Positions 21,830-34,227 of a stretch of DNA of 64,000 nt are shown here, one piece after another. Numbering within the stretch: the stretch's first letter is position 1; the number at the start of each line of letters is the position of its first letter. Location of the stretch: NCBI GenBank assembly GCA_036417435.1, contig CM070902.1, forward strand, positions 135,273,886 through 135,337,885. The letters run 5' to 3'. The notes below the pieces were generated by a model, which was given only the letters and a program-made list of their open reading frames with translations, was not told where the DNA came from and searched no databases. Source of the DNA: Inia geoffrensis. Taxonomy: Eukaryota > Chordata > Mammalia > Artiodactyla > Iniidae. The position numbers were made by a program, and so were the translations under genes.

Positions 21830-22499
21830 CCTCCAAGTAGATGGCAAATGACAAGAGATGAAGATCTGAATCTACTCAAAAGCATAAAAAGCATGGGAAA
21901 TGATAATTACATTGCTAAATGCAGACTTTCTTTCATTGTTTAAAACTTTTCTTCTGCCCTATATTATATGTCTCATTTCACAAAGGATTTGAGGTACTAA
22001 ATTCTCCTGTTTAATGTGACTTTCCATACTCCATTTAGTTCTTATCTTCTGGGCCATATCCACCTTGTCATCTTCTCCCAGTTGTCTTCCTGTTCACTGG
22101 CAAACACTGCTTGCACCCCCTCCCTCCCTAGATTAAACACGCACACACCTACTTTTATAGAGGTGAGAGTTGGTTAAAATTAGCATCAAATACAACTTTG
22201 AAGGAGACATGGAATAATTATGAGTGATAAATATTAGAAACGTTTAGGATTAGGAGCTGAAATGAAGATAGTATCTAAATGTGTTAAAACCAATTTTATG
22301 ATTCCTAATCTGTTTTCTCAAAGCATCATCAGTTGCTTTTATGACTCATTCCTCAGTCGCTCACCAATGAGAGATCCCACAGATGTCCAGTGAGGCAGGT
22401 ACCCACGTTATAGTCTAAGAATAATTCTGCTTGTGTTTTTAGAATAATAATGCCACAGCTCATTTCTAGGATAGGAGCAGTTTTCTAAACATTATGGTC
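21830..22499. other. Unassigned intronic sequence
   Basis: Non-repetitive, AT-rich to mixed. A short C-rich segment with CACGCACACACC lies near 22136-22149. No gene seen. Confidence 0.5.
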
Positions 22500-22710
22500 C
22501 AGGAATCAGAAAACTGCTGACTTGTTTTTGTAAATAAACGTTTTATTAAAAAAGGGTTTTATTGGAACACAAGCCATTTCTTTTACATCTTGTCTATGGC
22601 TCCTTTCACGCTACGACTGTGGAATTGAGTAGTTGCAACCACTAGAGTCGCAAGCCTTCTTGCAAACCTAAATTATTTACTCTCTTTAAGAAAATGTTTG
22701 CTGACTCCTA
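22500..22710. mobile_element. MER1-type hAT DNA transposon fragment
   Basis: Contains 'TTTTTGTAAATAAACGTTTT', 'TTTTATTGGAACACAAGCCA', 'TGTCTATGGCTCCTTTCACG' and 'GAGTAGTTGCAACCACTAGA', ending 'AAATGTTTGCTGACTCC'. These are the stock phrases of a non-autonomous hAT element. Exact subfamily not assigned. No coding capacity. Confidence 0.75.
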
Positions 22711-22739
22711 TAGTTAATTAAAATTAATAGCAGCAAACA

Positions 22740-22960
22740 CAGAACTTACTATGTGCCAGGTTATTTTAATGTATTAATTAAAATATTAATTCTAATATAC
22801 TTAAAAATCATATGAGGTAGGTTCTCTTGCCATACTTATTTAAATGAGGAAACTGAGGTGCAGAGTGGCTAAGTAATTTGTCCTTAGTCACAAAGCTAAT
22901 AAGTCGTAGGGCCAGAATTTGAACAAAGGGGGCTCGACTCCAAAGTCTGGGCGTTTAACA
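22740..22960 (-). repeat. MIR SINE
   Basis: Antisense MIR: 'ACTATGTGCCAGG', 'AAATGAGGAAACTGAGGTGC', 'GGCTAAGTAATTTGTCC' and 'AGGGCCAGAATTTGAAC'. Among the better preserved MIRs in the window. Confidence 0.85.
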
Positions 22961-22969
22961 GCTTGTCTC

Positions 22970-24260
22970 ATATTGCTGCTCCAGTTGAAGAGATAAAGGA
23001 AATACAGAATTTTTTTAAAAATCGAGCATGTGGAATACATGGTGAATTTATGGTGGACAGCCAGCAAATTTAGGTGAGAATCAGGGAATTATTTTAATTA
23101 TAAGAACGAAGATAAGATATATTTAATTAGTTCTGGATTAATTACTGCAGTTTCTTCAGGCTTATTCATGAAAGAATAATTGTGAGAGAAGCCAATTTTT
23201 AAAAAATTGTAAGTTACTTTTTTGAATTAGGCCTGCATCTCAGTACAGTAATTTTACAGGACAGTATAGTCAGGCTCCTTTTATCAGCTTCTTCATTTCT
23301 CGATTTTGTCTTTCTGATTCAGTGTCATATCCGTGGGACTGTTTCACAGAGAAATCAAAATCATTTCCAAAATTTAGTTTCCTTACTTTGAGTTTTCTTT
23401 AAACCTGTTTTATATCTTCTGCATCAGTGTAGTACAGAAATCAGTAAACATTTATTCCAGTTATTGTTTGCAACTAAAACTTGTGAAACGAAGCAGGTTC
23501 AAGAGATTCTGACAGCTTGCTTATTTTTCTTGAAGCTATTTGAGTTTGGATTTTTGACACAGTGGCCTCAAAAAAAGTTTAAAAATTATAAGCATACAAT
23601 TTGGTAACTGTTTCTCCTTATGGAGATTATGCTTGTGACCAGAGTTTAGAGTTATGTTTTTATTAAAAAAACATTATGCCACAGCTTAATCCATTTTTGG
23701 ACTCTGGGGCCATAATAGATAGTTCTTTCAATATGCAAAGCATGAGTTTTGTTCATCATGAGGTGTTAAAGCGATTCCTGTTTATCATATCAAACAGCCA
23801 CAAAAATGTGTTCATTTCCTTTTAGTAGGTACCTGCGGAATATATGAGGAATTAAAGAGTATTTTGTAGAGAGTGTCAGATCCTGCAAAGAGACTATAGT
23901 CTGGTAGGGAGTAGTAGAAAAAAGTATACAGATGATCGTAATAAAAAAATGCAGAAGTAAGGTCAACTTCACATAAGACACTATAAACTTGTGATAAGTT
24001 AAACAGCATTAAAATATTGAAATACTTGTTCAGGAAAATATAAAATATATTATATATATATATAAGTTGATATGGAAGATAACAAATCTTTGCCACAAAC
24101 AATCTTATAGGACTTGAAAAGGAAGAGATACTCCTTTACTAGTTCACCTTTGGACTGCTTTACAAAAAGGTAGAACTGGGTTTTAGGTAGATAAGAAGGA
24201 TTAGATTATAAGATACTAAATATTTCTATAGCACTTAATTTTTTAAATGCTTTTTTTATA
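22970..24260. other. Unassigned intronic sequence
   Basis: AT-rich; a (TA)n tract at about 24046-24064 is the only simple repeat. No gene seen. Confidence 0.5.
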
Positions 24261-24264
24261 TCTA

Positions 24265-24425
24265 ATCTGATTTTGTAGCAACTTAATAGAACAAGTAGTA
24301 TTGTTATTCTAATTTTTAAAGTAATTTGAAACCAAGAGGGGTTCAGTGGCTTCTGTGTACACAGCTGGTATGTGGTGGAAGTACTATTCACACCCAGGTC
24401 TTCCAGCTCTGAATCCTCTTAAGTT
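24265..24425 (-). repeat. MIR SINE fragment
   Basis: Antisense MIR with 'GTTCAGTGGCTTCTG', 'ACACAGCTGGTATGTGGTGG' and 'CACACCCAGGTCTTC' phrases. Confidence 0.55.
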
Positions 24426-24479
24426 CTGTATTGTACTACCCCTTAAAGAGAAGAGTGGAAAGCACAAAGCTAGATAAAG

Positions 24480-25100
24480 TCAGCCTGCCTGGAATTCAGG
24501 GAAAGGAGGTTGGAAATTAGGCTGGGAGGCAGAGAGGGTCTAGATTCTGAAGCTCCTTAAATACCTGAGAAGAGATTTGGGGTGGGAGCAGGGTAAGAGA
24601 AGATGAGTGGACCATTGTAGGACAGACATGATTGTGGCACAGACCAGGGTATTAGTAATGAGGTTGGAGGGAAGTGTTTAGATTCTGGGTGCATTTTGAA
24701 TATACAGCCAACTGGATGCATGGGGTTTTGAGAGGAAGAGAGAGTCAAAAATGATTCCAAAGCTTAAAACTTGAGCAACTAGAAGAATACAATTATGGGG
24801 AACACTGAGAGATGAGCAGGTCAGAGTTGAGTTTTAGGTGTTTGGACTTGCGGAATAAAGATGCCAATTACACATCCAAGTGATGGTGTCAAATGGGCAG
24901 TTGCAAAACTTGAGTCTGGAGTTCAATGGAAAGTCTAGGCTGGAGATAGGAATTTGGAAGACATCAGAATGTGTATAGTGTTTATAGTGGTGAGATTGAG
25001 TGACATCACTAGAGGAATGATTGTAGATAAGAGGTCTGAGAACTTAGTTCTAGGGTGCTCCAGCATTCTGAGTTCTTGGAGATAAGAAGGAACCAGTATG
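24480..25100 (+). repeat. Ancient mammal-wide interspersed repeat, family not assigned
   Basis: Matches a stock old repeat: 'TTGAGCAACTAGAAGAATAC', 'GGGAACACTGAGAGATGAGC', 'TGGGCAGTTGCAAAACTTGA', 'GAGTCTGGAGTTCAATGGAA' and 'GGTGCTCCAGCATTCTGAGT'. Same family as 12740-13475 but a different part of the unit. Confidence 0.5.
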
Positions 25101-25349
25101 GGGCTTGAGACTAATGCAGTTGCTTTGGAATAATAATAACAATAACAGAAAAGAGGCTGCTGGATGTGGGAAGAGCTCTAAAGGCATGTTGATCTGTAAC
25201 TTAAGAACGACATGGAGAAATTTTTTTCTAGACCATGCTATGGGCCTAATGATAATGTTAGGCAATGAATACTTCAAGGAAAGTTCATCCTTAAACACTG
25301 TATTGATTAAATATTTTTATTTATTGTATGAAGCAATGTTTATTTAGTT

Positions 25350-25475
25350 GTCACAATAACAGAGTAAGAAGTAAATAATAGGAATAATGACTCCCTATTA
25401 TTCATTTTTAACATGAGGAAACTGGTATCAGAGAAGATGAGTTGCTTGTAGTTTTACAGTTAATAATAGCACTTT
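25350..25475 (-). repeat. MIR SINE fragment
   Basis: 'ACATGAGGAAACTGGTATCA' and 'AGATGAGTTGCTTGTAG' read as antisense MIR. Confidence 0.5.
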
Positions 25476-25671
25476 TTTTGGTTATTAAAGTCAAGTCAAT
25501 TTTCAATACCTATTATAGCCCATGCTGCTAATTTTCTAGAGTGATGTGTTTTATAAGAAGGAACCAATTAGAGACCAGAGCAAAGTAGAGAAAAGTGACT
25601 GATGTTAAGAAAAATAACAGAAGAACATTTAGAACAAAGAGAGGTGATCTACAAGGACACGAAGAATCATG

Positions 25672-26115
25672 GTGTGGTGAAAAAGCACTAGACTGAGAAT
25701 CAGGAAATTTGGAGACCAGTCCTGGCTGTTTAACTTTCTAGAAAAGCCTTGAAACTAGTTTCTGAGAGTTCTGTATGTTGCTGAGAGCCTGACTTTCATG
25801 TAGGAAAGGATTTGTAGGCACATTACAAAGGTCTAGGAGGACACACCTATCAAGGAGTTACTTCTGCGAAGAAGATTGAGCTTGGAAGGGCAAAGCAAAA
25901 GGAGACTGAATTTCCTCTATAGTGTTGTTTGATTTATCTACAATGAACATGTATTACTTAAGTTTCATCAAAAATAAAAATGGTAAAATACTGTAAGACA
26001 AAATTCAATTCAGCAATTTCTAGACATCAGTAGAAAGATGTAGTTCTAAGTTTCTCCTGTAAAATGAGGGAGTTTGACTAGAGCCCCCAAAACCAATTCC
26101 AGCTCTAGTATCCTG
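25672..26115 (+). repeat. MIR SINE, interrupted
   Basis: Sense MIR head at about 25675-25745 ('AAAGCACTAGACTGAGAATC', 'CAGTCCTGGCTGTTTAACTT'). Its tail may continue at 26050-26115 ('TCCTGTAAAATGAGGGAGTT', 'TTCCAGCTCTAGTATCC'). The roughly 300 bp between are unassigned, so an insertion or two separate MIRs is possible. Confidence 0.45.
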
Positions 26116-26294
26116 GGGGCCTATGGAGAGCACAAATGTTAACATCTGGGGCCTTTTCCTCACTACTACATAAAAAAGAAACTTTGAACTAATATAGTCA
26201 TGAAAATAGGGTAACCAAAATGCTGTGGTTCACCAAAATGCTGAACTTGTAATGTGGATCTAAACTAAGTTATTTAGTAAAACAATACATTATT

Positions 26295-26470
26295 TCATAT
26301 AACCATAATAATCACTTGAAATAGTTGCTGTTATTATCACCTGTCATCTAATTTTACATATGAGGACATTGGGGCTTATCAAGATTAACTGACATGCCCA
26401 TGGTCACACAGCTGTTGAGTGACAAAACCCAAGCCTGAGTCCTACACCTGAAAGCTTAACCATGAAACAG
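26295..26470 (-). repeat. MIR SINE
   Basis: Antisense MIR: 'CATATGAGGACATTGGGGCT', 'CCCATGGTCACACAGCTGTT' and 'GAGTCCTACACCTG'. Confidence 0.7.
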
Positions 26471-26479
26471 TCTGATCTC

Positions 26480-27100
26480 AGTTTTTTAGGGGGTGTACAC
26501 CTTCCTTGATGTGGATAAGTAATGATTTATTTTAGTTTACAGAGTGGGAAAACCAGTTAGCTTGGTTTTTGTCAAGTACCTCATTTCTGAACCCACTTTC
26601 TTTCAAGTTAATTTTTCAAGTTAACTGCTCACATCTCTTTCCTGTGCCTAACATTTTATAACTCTACCCTCATTCTTCAGACATAAATTGCACTGCCCAA
26701 ATTTTAATTTGTGTTTCTGAAACACAAATCCCTTCAAATTTATGGGTCTGTTTAATGTGACAGTATTTATTTTTTCTACAGAAAAGTTAAAGGTTTTCTT
26801 TAAAATTATATCATCTCTGAATTCAGAGCATTAGATAATAGACTTTATGTTGGCAGCACTGCTTGACCCCTTCAACAGCCTACAGACCCACACATCCAGC
26901 TGACTGTCTTCCTGGTCCTAACACACTGTCCTACTCAGATCTCCAGCTTGAGTCTGTGACTTCATTTCTCTCTTAACTCTTGGACATAGAACACTCCCAG
27001 GTCTGACCCACTTCTCTGCAACTTCCTAATTCTCATTCCAAAACTTGACTTGGATTATCTACTGTTCTGTTTTCCTACTCAGTTTCTATGACCTATGTGA
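26480..27100. other. Unassigned intronic sequence
   Basis: Mixed composition, C-richer at 26850-27010. Possibly an old L2 fragment, but I could not find a diagnostic phrase. Confidence 0.4.
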
Positions 27101-27104
27101 ACAG

Positions 27105-27245
27105 CTCTCAGACCTATCAGAGCATCAGAATCACCCAAAGAAATGTTTAAATTACAGATTCCAAAGTACAAAGCAGAAGTGCTAAATCATTTACTTGAGT
27201 TGAGGCTGGAAATCTATATTGAAAAGAATTGCTTTCATGCATAGC
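27105..27245 (+). repeat. MER5-type hAT fragment
   Basis: 'CAGCTCTCAGACCTATCAGA', 'GCATCAGAATCACCC' and 'AAATTACAGATTCC' match the MER5 terminal text (hAT-Charlie non-autonomous element). Confidence 0.6.
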
Positions 27246-27249
27246 CTGC

Positions 27250-28659
27250 CCATGTGATATCTTTACCTGAAGCAGGTGTCCATGCCAGTTTTCTCCTGGT
27301 TCAATGATCTTTCTTCACCAGGTATGGGAAGTTAAAGAATTAGCTATCATTCTGTCATGGCACCTTGATTAGAAACTTTATATTTGAGAATTATAAGAAG
27401 ACATTTTAATCTCCAGGAAAATAGTGTGTAAGCATTTTTCTGGAGATTAGGAAAATAGTTCTAAAAATAGAAATTATTTTTAGAATCATATTCCCTATAG
27501 AGGTGCTCATTTTACCAAAAAATAGAAACAAAACCTTTTAGGTTAAATCCTTTTTCTCTTTTACCCTCTTTAATGAAACATAAAACACTATATGCATTGG
27601 AGTTTACAAGCAAATTTTTCTTTAAAAATCATCATAATACCATATAAGCTGTGAGGTAATTACCTGTTTATTCCAAACAGTTTTTGAAATAAGAGATTTC
27701 AGCCAATTTTCCAGTGGATATTTTTCTTAGTTGAATAACAAGTCCAGATCACTGATTTTTTAAATCCCTTTTAGTACAAGGTTTTTGTAATTAAAATATT
27801 CAATGAAAATAAACCTATTTAGGTTAATTTACTTAGTGAATGTTTAATAAATGTCTACTAAATGCAAACAATCTTATTAGGTACTAGAGACAAACACAGT
27901 TTCTGTCTCCATTTTGCTGACTATTTTCTATTTTTGTTGTATGAAAAGAGCCTTTACAGAGCCGAGTGTTCTTGTTTGGCACGTCATGTTACTTTTCTCT
28001 CTGAGGCAGCATATGCAGATTACTTTTTGAACTACGGCTTAATTACAAAGAACTGCTTAAAGCAAAAAAAAAATGATATGTAATTTATTCACCTGAGAAA
28101 TTCAGGGCAAAGCCAGTCCTGCTTAAGCATGGAAGTCTAGTTGAAAATACGTTAATACTGTGTTCCAAAACAGAATTCCATATTATTGAGTCTTCTCTCC
28201 TGCATCTTACCCTTAATTTGCAGTTGTGCAAAATAACAGCTGTCTCATAGTACCACTTAAACTGAAGTACTATGTAAAATACTTATATTTCAGTTTCTAA
28301 TTATTTACAACATACACTAGGGAAGTTCCAAAGCTATAAGAAGTTAATGCATTAAATCTCCATAATTCTCTCCTTCTTCACCATTTTCAGTTGCTTATAG
28401 CACAAACAAGAAATGATGTTTAAACTCTTTTCAGGAATGCTTTTTTTTTTATATTCGTTATCTTCACTTGATAGTATTTTGTGTATGGCTTTTATTTTTT
28501 ACCACGTGTAAAATGTTTGTAGGTTTGTTTTTCCTTTGCTGCCCCAGAGAACAGTAGGCTCTAGTAAAAAATGTATCTATGCAGATTTGGAGAAGTCTTG
28601 AACTTATTCATGAGTTTTCCTCAGATTTTCTTATCTAAATAAACACTTATAATTTTTGA
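27250..28659. other. Unassigned AT-rich intronic sequence
   Basis: AT-rich, no recognised genes. A MIR-like 'AATAAATGTCTACTAAATGC' lies near 27847-27866. Confidence 0.5.
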
Positions 28660-29732
28660 TTCCATGAAATGCAATTTGTACTCTGCTATTCAAACTCATA
28701 GAGTTCTCTCTGACTTCTGGAGAGTTATTGAAGGCTTGATGTTCAAGCCACTTCAGTGTTACCTGAGGAGAGACTTGGTGACCCCTCAGTTGGAACAGAA
28801 GGATGCATGGGATGACAGTGTGGACAGTGACGATGCCCTTGTGAAAAACTGTGAAGGTCTGAGATTCCTGCAGACTACTTGCAGGCTGAGGGGTTAGCCG
28901 GCCACAGTTTCACAGATGCTGGCAGAAGCTTTTATTTCTGAGAAAAACAACACCTAGTAAAGCAAACAGTATGGACTTCACATTTGTGGGAGTTTTTTAC
29001 GCACCCCAGGTCCCTCGGGGGTGCCATGGAGGGGTCGAGTAGTTGGCGCTAACACGGAGGAGCAGAGTCACAATCAGGGACCTCAAATGGGCTGCAGCCA
29101 AGCCTCTCCAAACTCTGCCCTGGAAAGAGATGCTATACTGCTCAGAAAATAAACCTGCCCACTGCCCTATCTGTCTAGACCGTTCCCTACTAAAATTCCT
29201 TGAAAAGGTAGTCTAGAACGAAGGACATCAGTACTTACCACAAGATATGCCCACAAGAGACCTTTGGAGAATTGTCTCTCAATAGTCCTGAGCAATGAAT
29301 ATGATCATGATTTAAACTATTCCTATCAGAATTTTATACCCATTCTACTAATTCTGGTTACCCGAGTTTACCTTGGAGTGTATCTTTTTATATCACCAGT
29401 ATCATAGGCAATATTGATGGTTAACACTGTGGCTAGAACATAATGCCTAGAAGCACAGAGGGAAGGGCAGCTCATCCTAGACCAACCCCCTTTCATACAG
29501 ATGAATACTGCGTAAGCGGGTTCTAGGAAACATATTCAATAACAATAGCCCAAACTGGAACTGCCTTTTAAAGAAGATCTGAGAAACAAGAAGGAAATAA
29601 GACATGTCAGAGAAATAAGGGCCAGCTATTCAGACAGGACTATTGAGAACAGTCACTACAGTTGGAGTTAAAGCTCCTGGTTAGGATTGAGAGTTTAGGG
29701 GATGGTGTGATGTGATGAACTACAGGCTATCC
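28660..29732. other. Unassigned block with a CpG-bearing pocket
   Basis: GC-richer than its flanks. Five CpGs fall in about 60 bp (28998-29055), unusual in this intron. A short open frame runs 28664-28897 (77 codons, containing WDDSVDSDDALVKNCEGL), with no domain I recognise. Could be a decayed processed transcript, an unrecognised LTR element or a conserved regulatory element; I cannot decide. Confidence 0.4.
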
Positions 29733-29872
29733 TTTCTTTCTTTTCTTTTTTTTTTTTTTTCTTTTTCCAGGTACTTAATTGCATGTATTAAGATATCTCT
29801 TTCTTTCTCTCTCTCTTTCTTTCTTTCTCTCTTTCTTTCTTTCTTTTTTCTTTCTCCTTCTTTCTTTCAATT
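29733..29872. repeat. Polypyrimidine tract, degenerate poly(T) tail of the neighbouring L1
   Basis: Two T/CTTT-rich runs (29733-29768 and 29797-29870) separated by about 30 nt of ordinary sequence. The right run abuts the 3' end of the reverse-strand L1, so it is the degenerate poly(A) tail. The left run may be a second tail. Confidence 0.7.
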
Positions 29873-30182
29873 GAGGTATAGTTGCTTTACAATTTTGTGT
29901 TAGTTTCTGCTGTACAATGAAGTGAATCAGCTATACGTATATATATATCCCCTCACTCTTGGACCTCCCTCCCACCTCCCATCTAGGTCACCACAGAGCA
30001 CTGAACTGAGCTCCCTGCACTGTACAGCAGGTTCCAAATAGCTATCTGTTTTATACATGGCAGTGTACATACCTCAATCCCAATCTCCCAATTCATCCCA
30101 TAACCCTCCATGTCCAAATGTCTGCTCTCTACCTCTGCATTTCTATTCCTGCCCTGCAAAGAGGTTCATCTGTACCATATTT

Positions 30183-31635
30183 CTAGATCCCACGTATATA
30201 CATTAATGTACAATATTTGTTTTTCTCTTTCTGACTACTTTGCTCTGTATGACAGACTCTAGGTCCATCCACATCTCTACAAATGACCCAATTTCGTTCC
30301 TTTTTATCACTAATATTCTGTTGTATATAATGTACCATATCTTCTTTATCAATTCCTCTGTTGATGGACATTTAGGTTGTTTCCATGTCCTGGCTATTGT
30401 AAATAGTGCTGCAATGAACATTGGGGTGCATGTGTCGTTTTGAATTATGGTTTTCTCTGGGCATATGACCAGTAGTGGGATTGCTCTGTCGTATGGTAGT
30501 TCTATTTTTAGTTTTTTAAGGAACCTCCATACTGTTCTCCATAGTGGCTATATCAACTTACATTCCCACCAACAGTGCAAGAGGGCTTCCTTTTCTCTAC
30601 ACCCTCTCTAGCATTTATTGTTTGTAGATTTTTTCATGATGGCCATTCTGAGTGGTATGAGGTGACACCTCATTGTAGTTTTGATCTGCATTTCTCTAAT
30701 AATTAGTGATGCTGAGCATCTTTTCATATGCCTCTTGGCTCTCTCTATGTCTTCTTTGGAGCAATGTCTATTGAGGTCTTCCACCCATTTTTTGATTGTG
30801 TTGTTTGTTTGTTTTTTTGGTATTCAGCTGCATGAGCTGTTTGTATATATTAGATATTAATCCCTTGTCAGTTGCTTTGTTTGCAAATATTTTCTCCCAT
30901 TCTGAGGGTTGTCTTTTTTGTCTCATTTATGGTTTTCTTTGCTGTGGAAAAGCTTTTGAGTTTAATTAGGTCCCATTTGTTTACTTTTGTTTTTATTTCC
31001 ATTCCTCTAGGAGGTGGGTCAAAAAGGATCTTGCTGTGATTTATGTCATGGAGTGTCCTGCCTATGTTTTCCTCTACGAGTTTTATAGTGTCTGGTCTTA
31101 CAGTGTAAAACCAAAATGGTTTTCAATCCATTTTGAGTTTATTTTTGTGTATGGTGTTAGGGAGTGTTTTAAGTTCATTCTTTTACAAGTAGCTGACCAG
31201 TTTTCCCAGCACCACTTATTGAAGAGACTGTCTTTTCTCCATTATATGTTCTTTCATCCTTTGTCATAGATTAGGTGACCATAAGTGTGTGGGTTTATCC
31301 TTGGGCTTTCTATCCTGTTCCATTGATCTATATTTCTGTTTTTGTGCCAGTACCATACTGTCTTGATGACTGTACCTTTGTAGTATAGTCTGAAGTCAGG
31401 GACCCTGATTCCTCCAGCTCCATCTTTCTTTCTCAAGATGGCTTTGGCTATTTGGGCTCTTTTGTGTTTCCATATAAATTATAAAATTTTTTGTTTTAAT
31501 TCTATGAAAAGTGCCATTGGTAATTTGATAGAGATTGCATTGAATCTGTAGATTGCTTTGGGTAGTATAGTTATCTTCACAATATTGATTCTTCCAATCA
31601 AAGAACATGGTATATCTCTCCATCTGTCTCTGTCA
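30183..31635 (-). pseudogene. L1 ORF2 C-terminal remnant (reverse strand part)
   Basis: ORF2 is the L1 endonuclease/reverse transcriptase. This part carries [20 protein letters not shown], then scattered C-terminal pieces, and ends with a stop at 30183-30185 (QKEKNKYCTLMYIRGI). Frameshifts and stops break it, so it cannot make protein. 3' UTR lies at 29873-30182. Confidence 0.8.
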
Positions 31636-33420
31636 TTTCTTCTCAAGTGAACATGGAACATTCTCTGGGATAGATCACATCTTGGGTCACAAATCAAGCC
31701 TTGGTAAATTTAAGAAAAATGAAATCATATCAAGCATCTTTTCTGACCACAACACTATGAGGTTGGAAATCCATTACAGGAAAAAAACTGTAAAAAAAAA
31801 ACACATGGAGGCTAAACAATAAGCTAATAAATAACCAAGAGATCACTGAAGAAATTAAAAAGGAAATTAAAAAAATACATAGAAACAAATGACAATGAAA
31901 ACGCAATGACCCAAAACCTATGGATGCAGTAAAAGCAGTCCTAAGAGGGAAGTTTATACCAATTCAGTCCTACCTCTAGAAACAAGAAAAATCTCAAACA
32001 ACCTAACCTTACACCTAAATCAACTAGAGAAAGAAGAGCAAATAAAACCCAAAGTTAGTAGAAGGAAAAGACCCATAAAAATCAGAGCAGAAATAAATGA
32101 AGTAGAAATGAAGATAACAATAGCAAAAATCAATGAAACTAAAAGCTGGTTCTTTGAGAAGATGAACAAAACTGATAAACCTTTAGCCAAACTCATCAAG
32201 AAAAAAAGAAGAGGATTCAAATCAGTAAAATTAGAAATGAAAAAGGAGAAATCACAACTGACACCGCAGAAATAAAAAGAATCATAAGAGACTACTACAA
32301 GCAACTATATGCCAGTAAAATGGACAACCTGGAAGAAATGGACACATTCTTAGCAAAGTACACCCTTCCAAGACTGAAGCAGGAAGAAATAGAAAATTTA
32401 AACAGATGAAACACAAGTAATGAATATGAAACTGTAATTAAAAATCTTCCAACAAACAAAAGTCCAGGACCAGATAGTATCACAGGTGAAAACTATCAAA
32501 CATATAGACAAGAGTTAACACCTATTCTTCCCAAAATCTTCCAAAAAATTGCAGAGGGCGCAACACTCCAAGACTCATTCTATGAGGCCACCATCACCTT
32601 GATACCAAAACCAGAAAAAGATATCACAAAAACAGAAAATTACAGACCAATATCACTGATGAACATAGATACAGAAATCCTCAACAAGATACTAGCAAAC
32701 AGAATTCAACAACACATTAAAAGCATCATACATTATGATCAAGTGAGATTTTTCCCAGGGATGCAAGGATTCTTCAATATACACAAATTAATGTGACATA
32801 CAATATTAACAAATTAAATAATAAAAACTATATGATCATCTCAATAGATGAAGAAAAAGCTTTTGACAAAATTCACCACCCATTTATGATAAAAACTCTC
32901 CAGAAAGTGGGCATAGATGGAACCTACCTCAACGTAATAAAGGCCAATATGACAAACCCACAGCAAACATCATTCTCAATGGTGAAAAACTGAGAGCATT
33001 TCCTCTAAGATCAGGAATAAGACAAGGGTGTCCACTCTTGCCACTATTATTCAACATACTTTTGGAAGTCCTAGCCATGGCAATCAGAGAAGAAAAAGAA
33101 AGAAAAGTAATCTAAATTGGTAAAGAAGAAGTAAAATTATCACTGTTTGCAGATGACATGATACTATACATGGAAAATCCTAAAGATGCCACCAGAAAAC
33201 TGCTAGAGCTAATCAATGAATTTGGTAAAGTTGCAGGATACAAAATTAATATACAGAAATCAGTTCCATTCCTATATACTAACAATGAAAGATCAGAAAG
33301 AGAAATCAAGGAAACAATCCCATTTACCACTTCAACAAAAAGAATAAAATACCTAGGAATAAACCTATATAAGGAGGGAAAAGACCTGTGCTCAAAAAAG
33401 TATAAGATACTGATTAAAAC
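31636..33420 (+). pseudogene. L1 ORF2 endonuclease-RT remnant (inverted part)
   Basis: From left to right: endonuclease piece [19 protein letters not shown] (from about 31637), linker, RT pieces [20 protein letters not shown] (32605-32664) and [13 protein letters not shown] (~33020-33058), then the catalytic FADD motif at 33146-33157. Broken by frameshifts and in-frame stops. N-terminal part of the endonuclease is missing, so the original insert was 5'-truncated. Confidence 0.85.
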
Positions 33421-34227
33421 TGGCTCTTTCAAAGTGACGTTTTGTGTTAGCTAGTCATATGATTGAGGTTATTAATGCTGAGGAGTATTTAGTACCCCCC
33501 TCTCAAATCAATATTACCAACTAGAAAACAGGCCCAGGGAGTCTGGGAGACTCACCTAAAGTTACATAACGGGGAGGGGCATATCTTTCTGGAGGTCGTT
33601 GGTTTATTCTAAAGGAGCACATTGTGTTCAGGTCGAAAATGAGTGAGACAAAGAGGAGTAGACTGATTGATCTCAGTAGAATTTTAATCCTCTATGTATA
33701 GAAAACTCCACTTGTCAATGTAAATACCTACTCAAATTAGTATTGTATTTGGGAACCTGCCAGAATGTATGAAGGTGCATTTCAGTTTATGATTAGAGCT
33801 CGGCCCTAGTGTGGAAAAATATTAATTGCCATTCAGAATAATTTTTAAAAGATGAATATCTGAAATGCAAATATAGGATTGCCTTAAGCATAATAAACAA
33901 TTAAATCAATTACAATTTACCAGTGAAACTTTCAAGCATTGAGATGCTTAGTGAAAGGCAGAGAATGTCAGAGTGGTTTAAATATTTTCATCTGCAGTCA
34001 GAGGCATTAGCTGTACTGAGCTGGAAGGTATCTTGGCATCTGTTGGGATGATTTTCTTCCCTTTAAGGAGCCCCAAGCTCTTGAAACACTGGAGCAGGAC
34101 AGAGGGACCCTCTGAGGGTTAAGATATTCACTTTTACTTATTTCTAGTAGAGACACTCTACTTTTACCTGTTTCACAGCTTGGCTTCTGTTATTTAGAAA
34201 ACAAACTGAAAAACTTGCTTGTATAAT
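33421..34227. other. Unassigned intronic sequence
   Basis: No gene, repeat end or simple repeat recognised. Confidence 0.5.

Larger units (their letters stand above)
29873..33420 (-). mobile_element. LINE-1 with twin-priming 5' inversion, 5'-truncated
   Basis: A single L1 insertion with its 3' end at the left. Segment 29873-~31635 is reverse strand (3' UTR and C-terminal part of ORF2). At ~31635 the sequence flips, and ~31636-33420 is forward strand. The forward part starts in the endonuclease domain and ends at 'KYKILIK' (near 33420); the reverse part begins at 'DRWRDIP'. In ordinary L1 ORF2 these two points are almost adjacent. That is the exact layout expected of twin priming. No certain target-site duplication. 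Confidence 0.85.
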
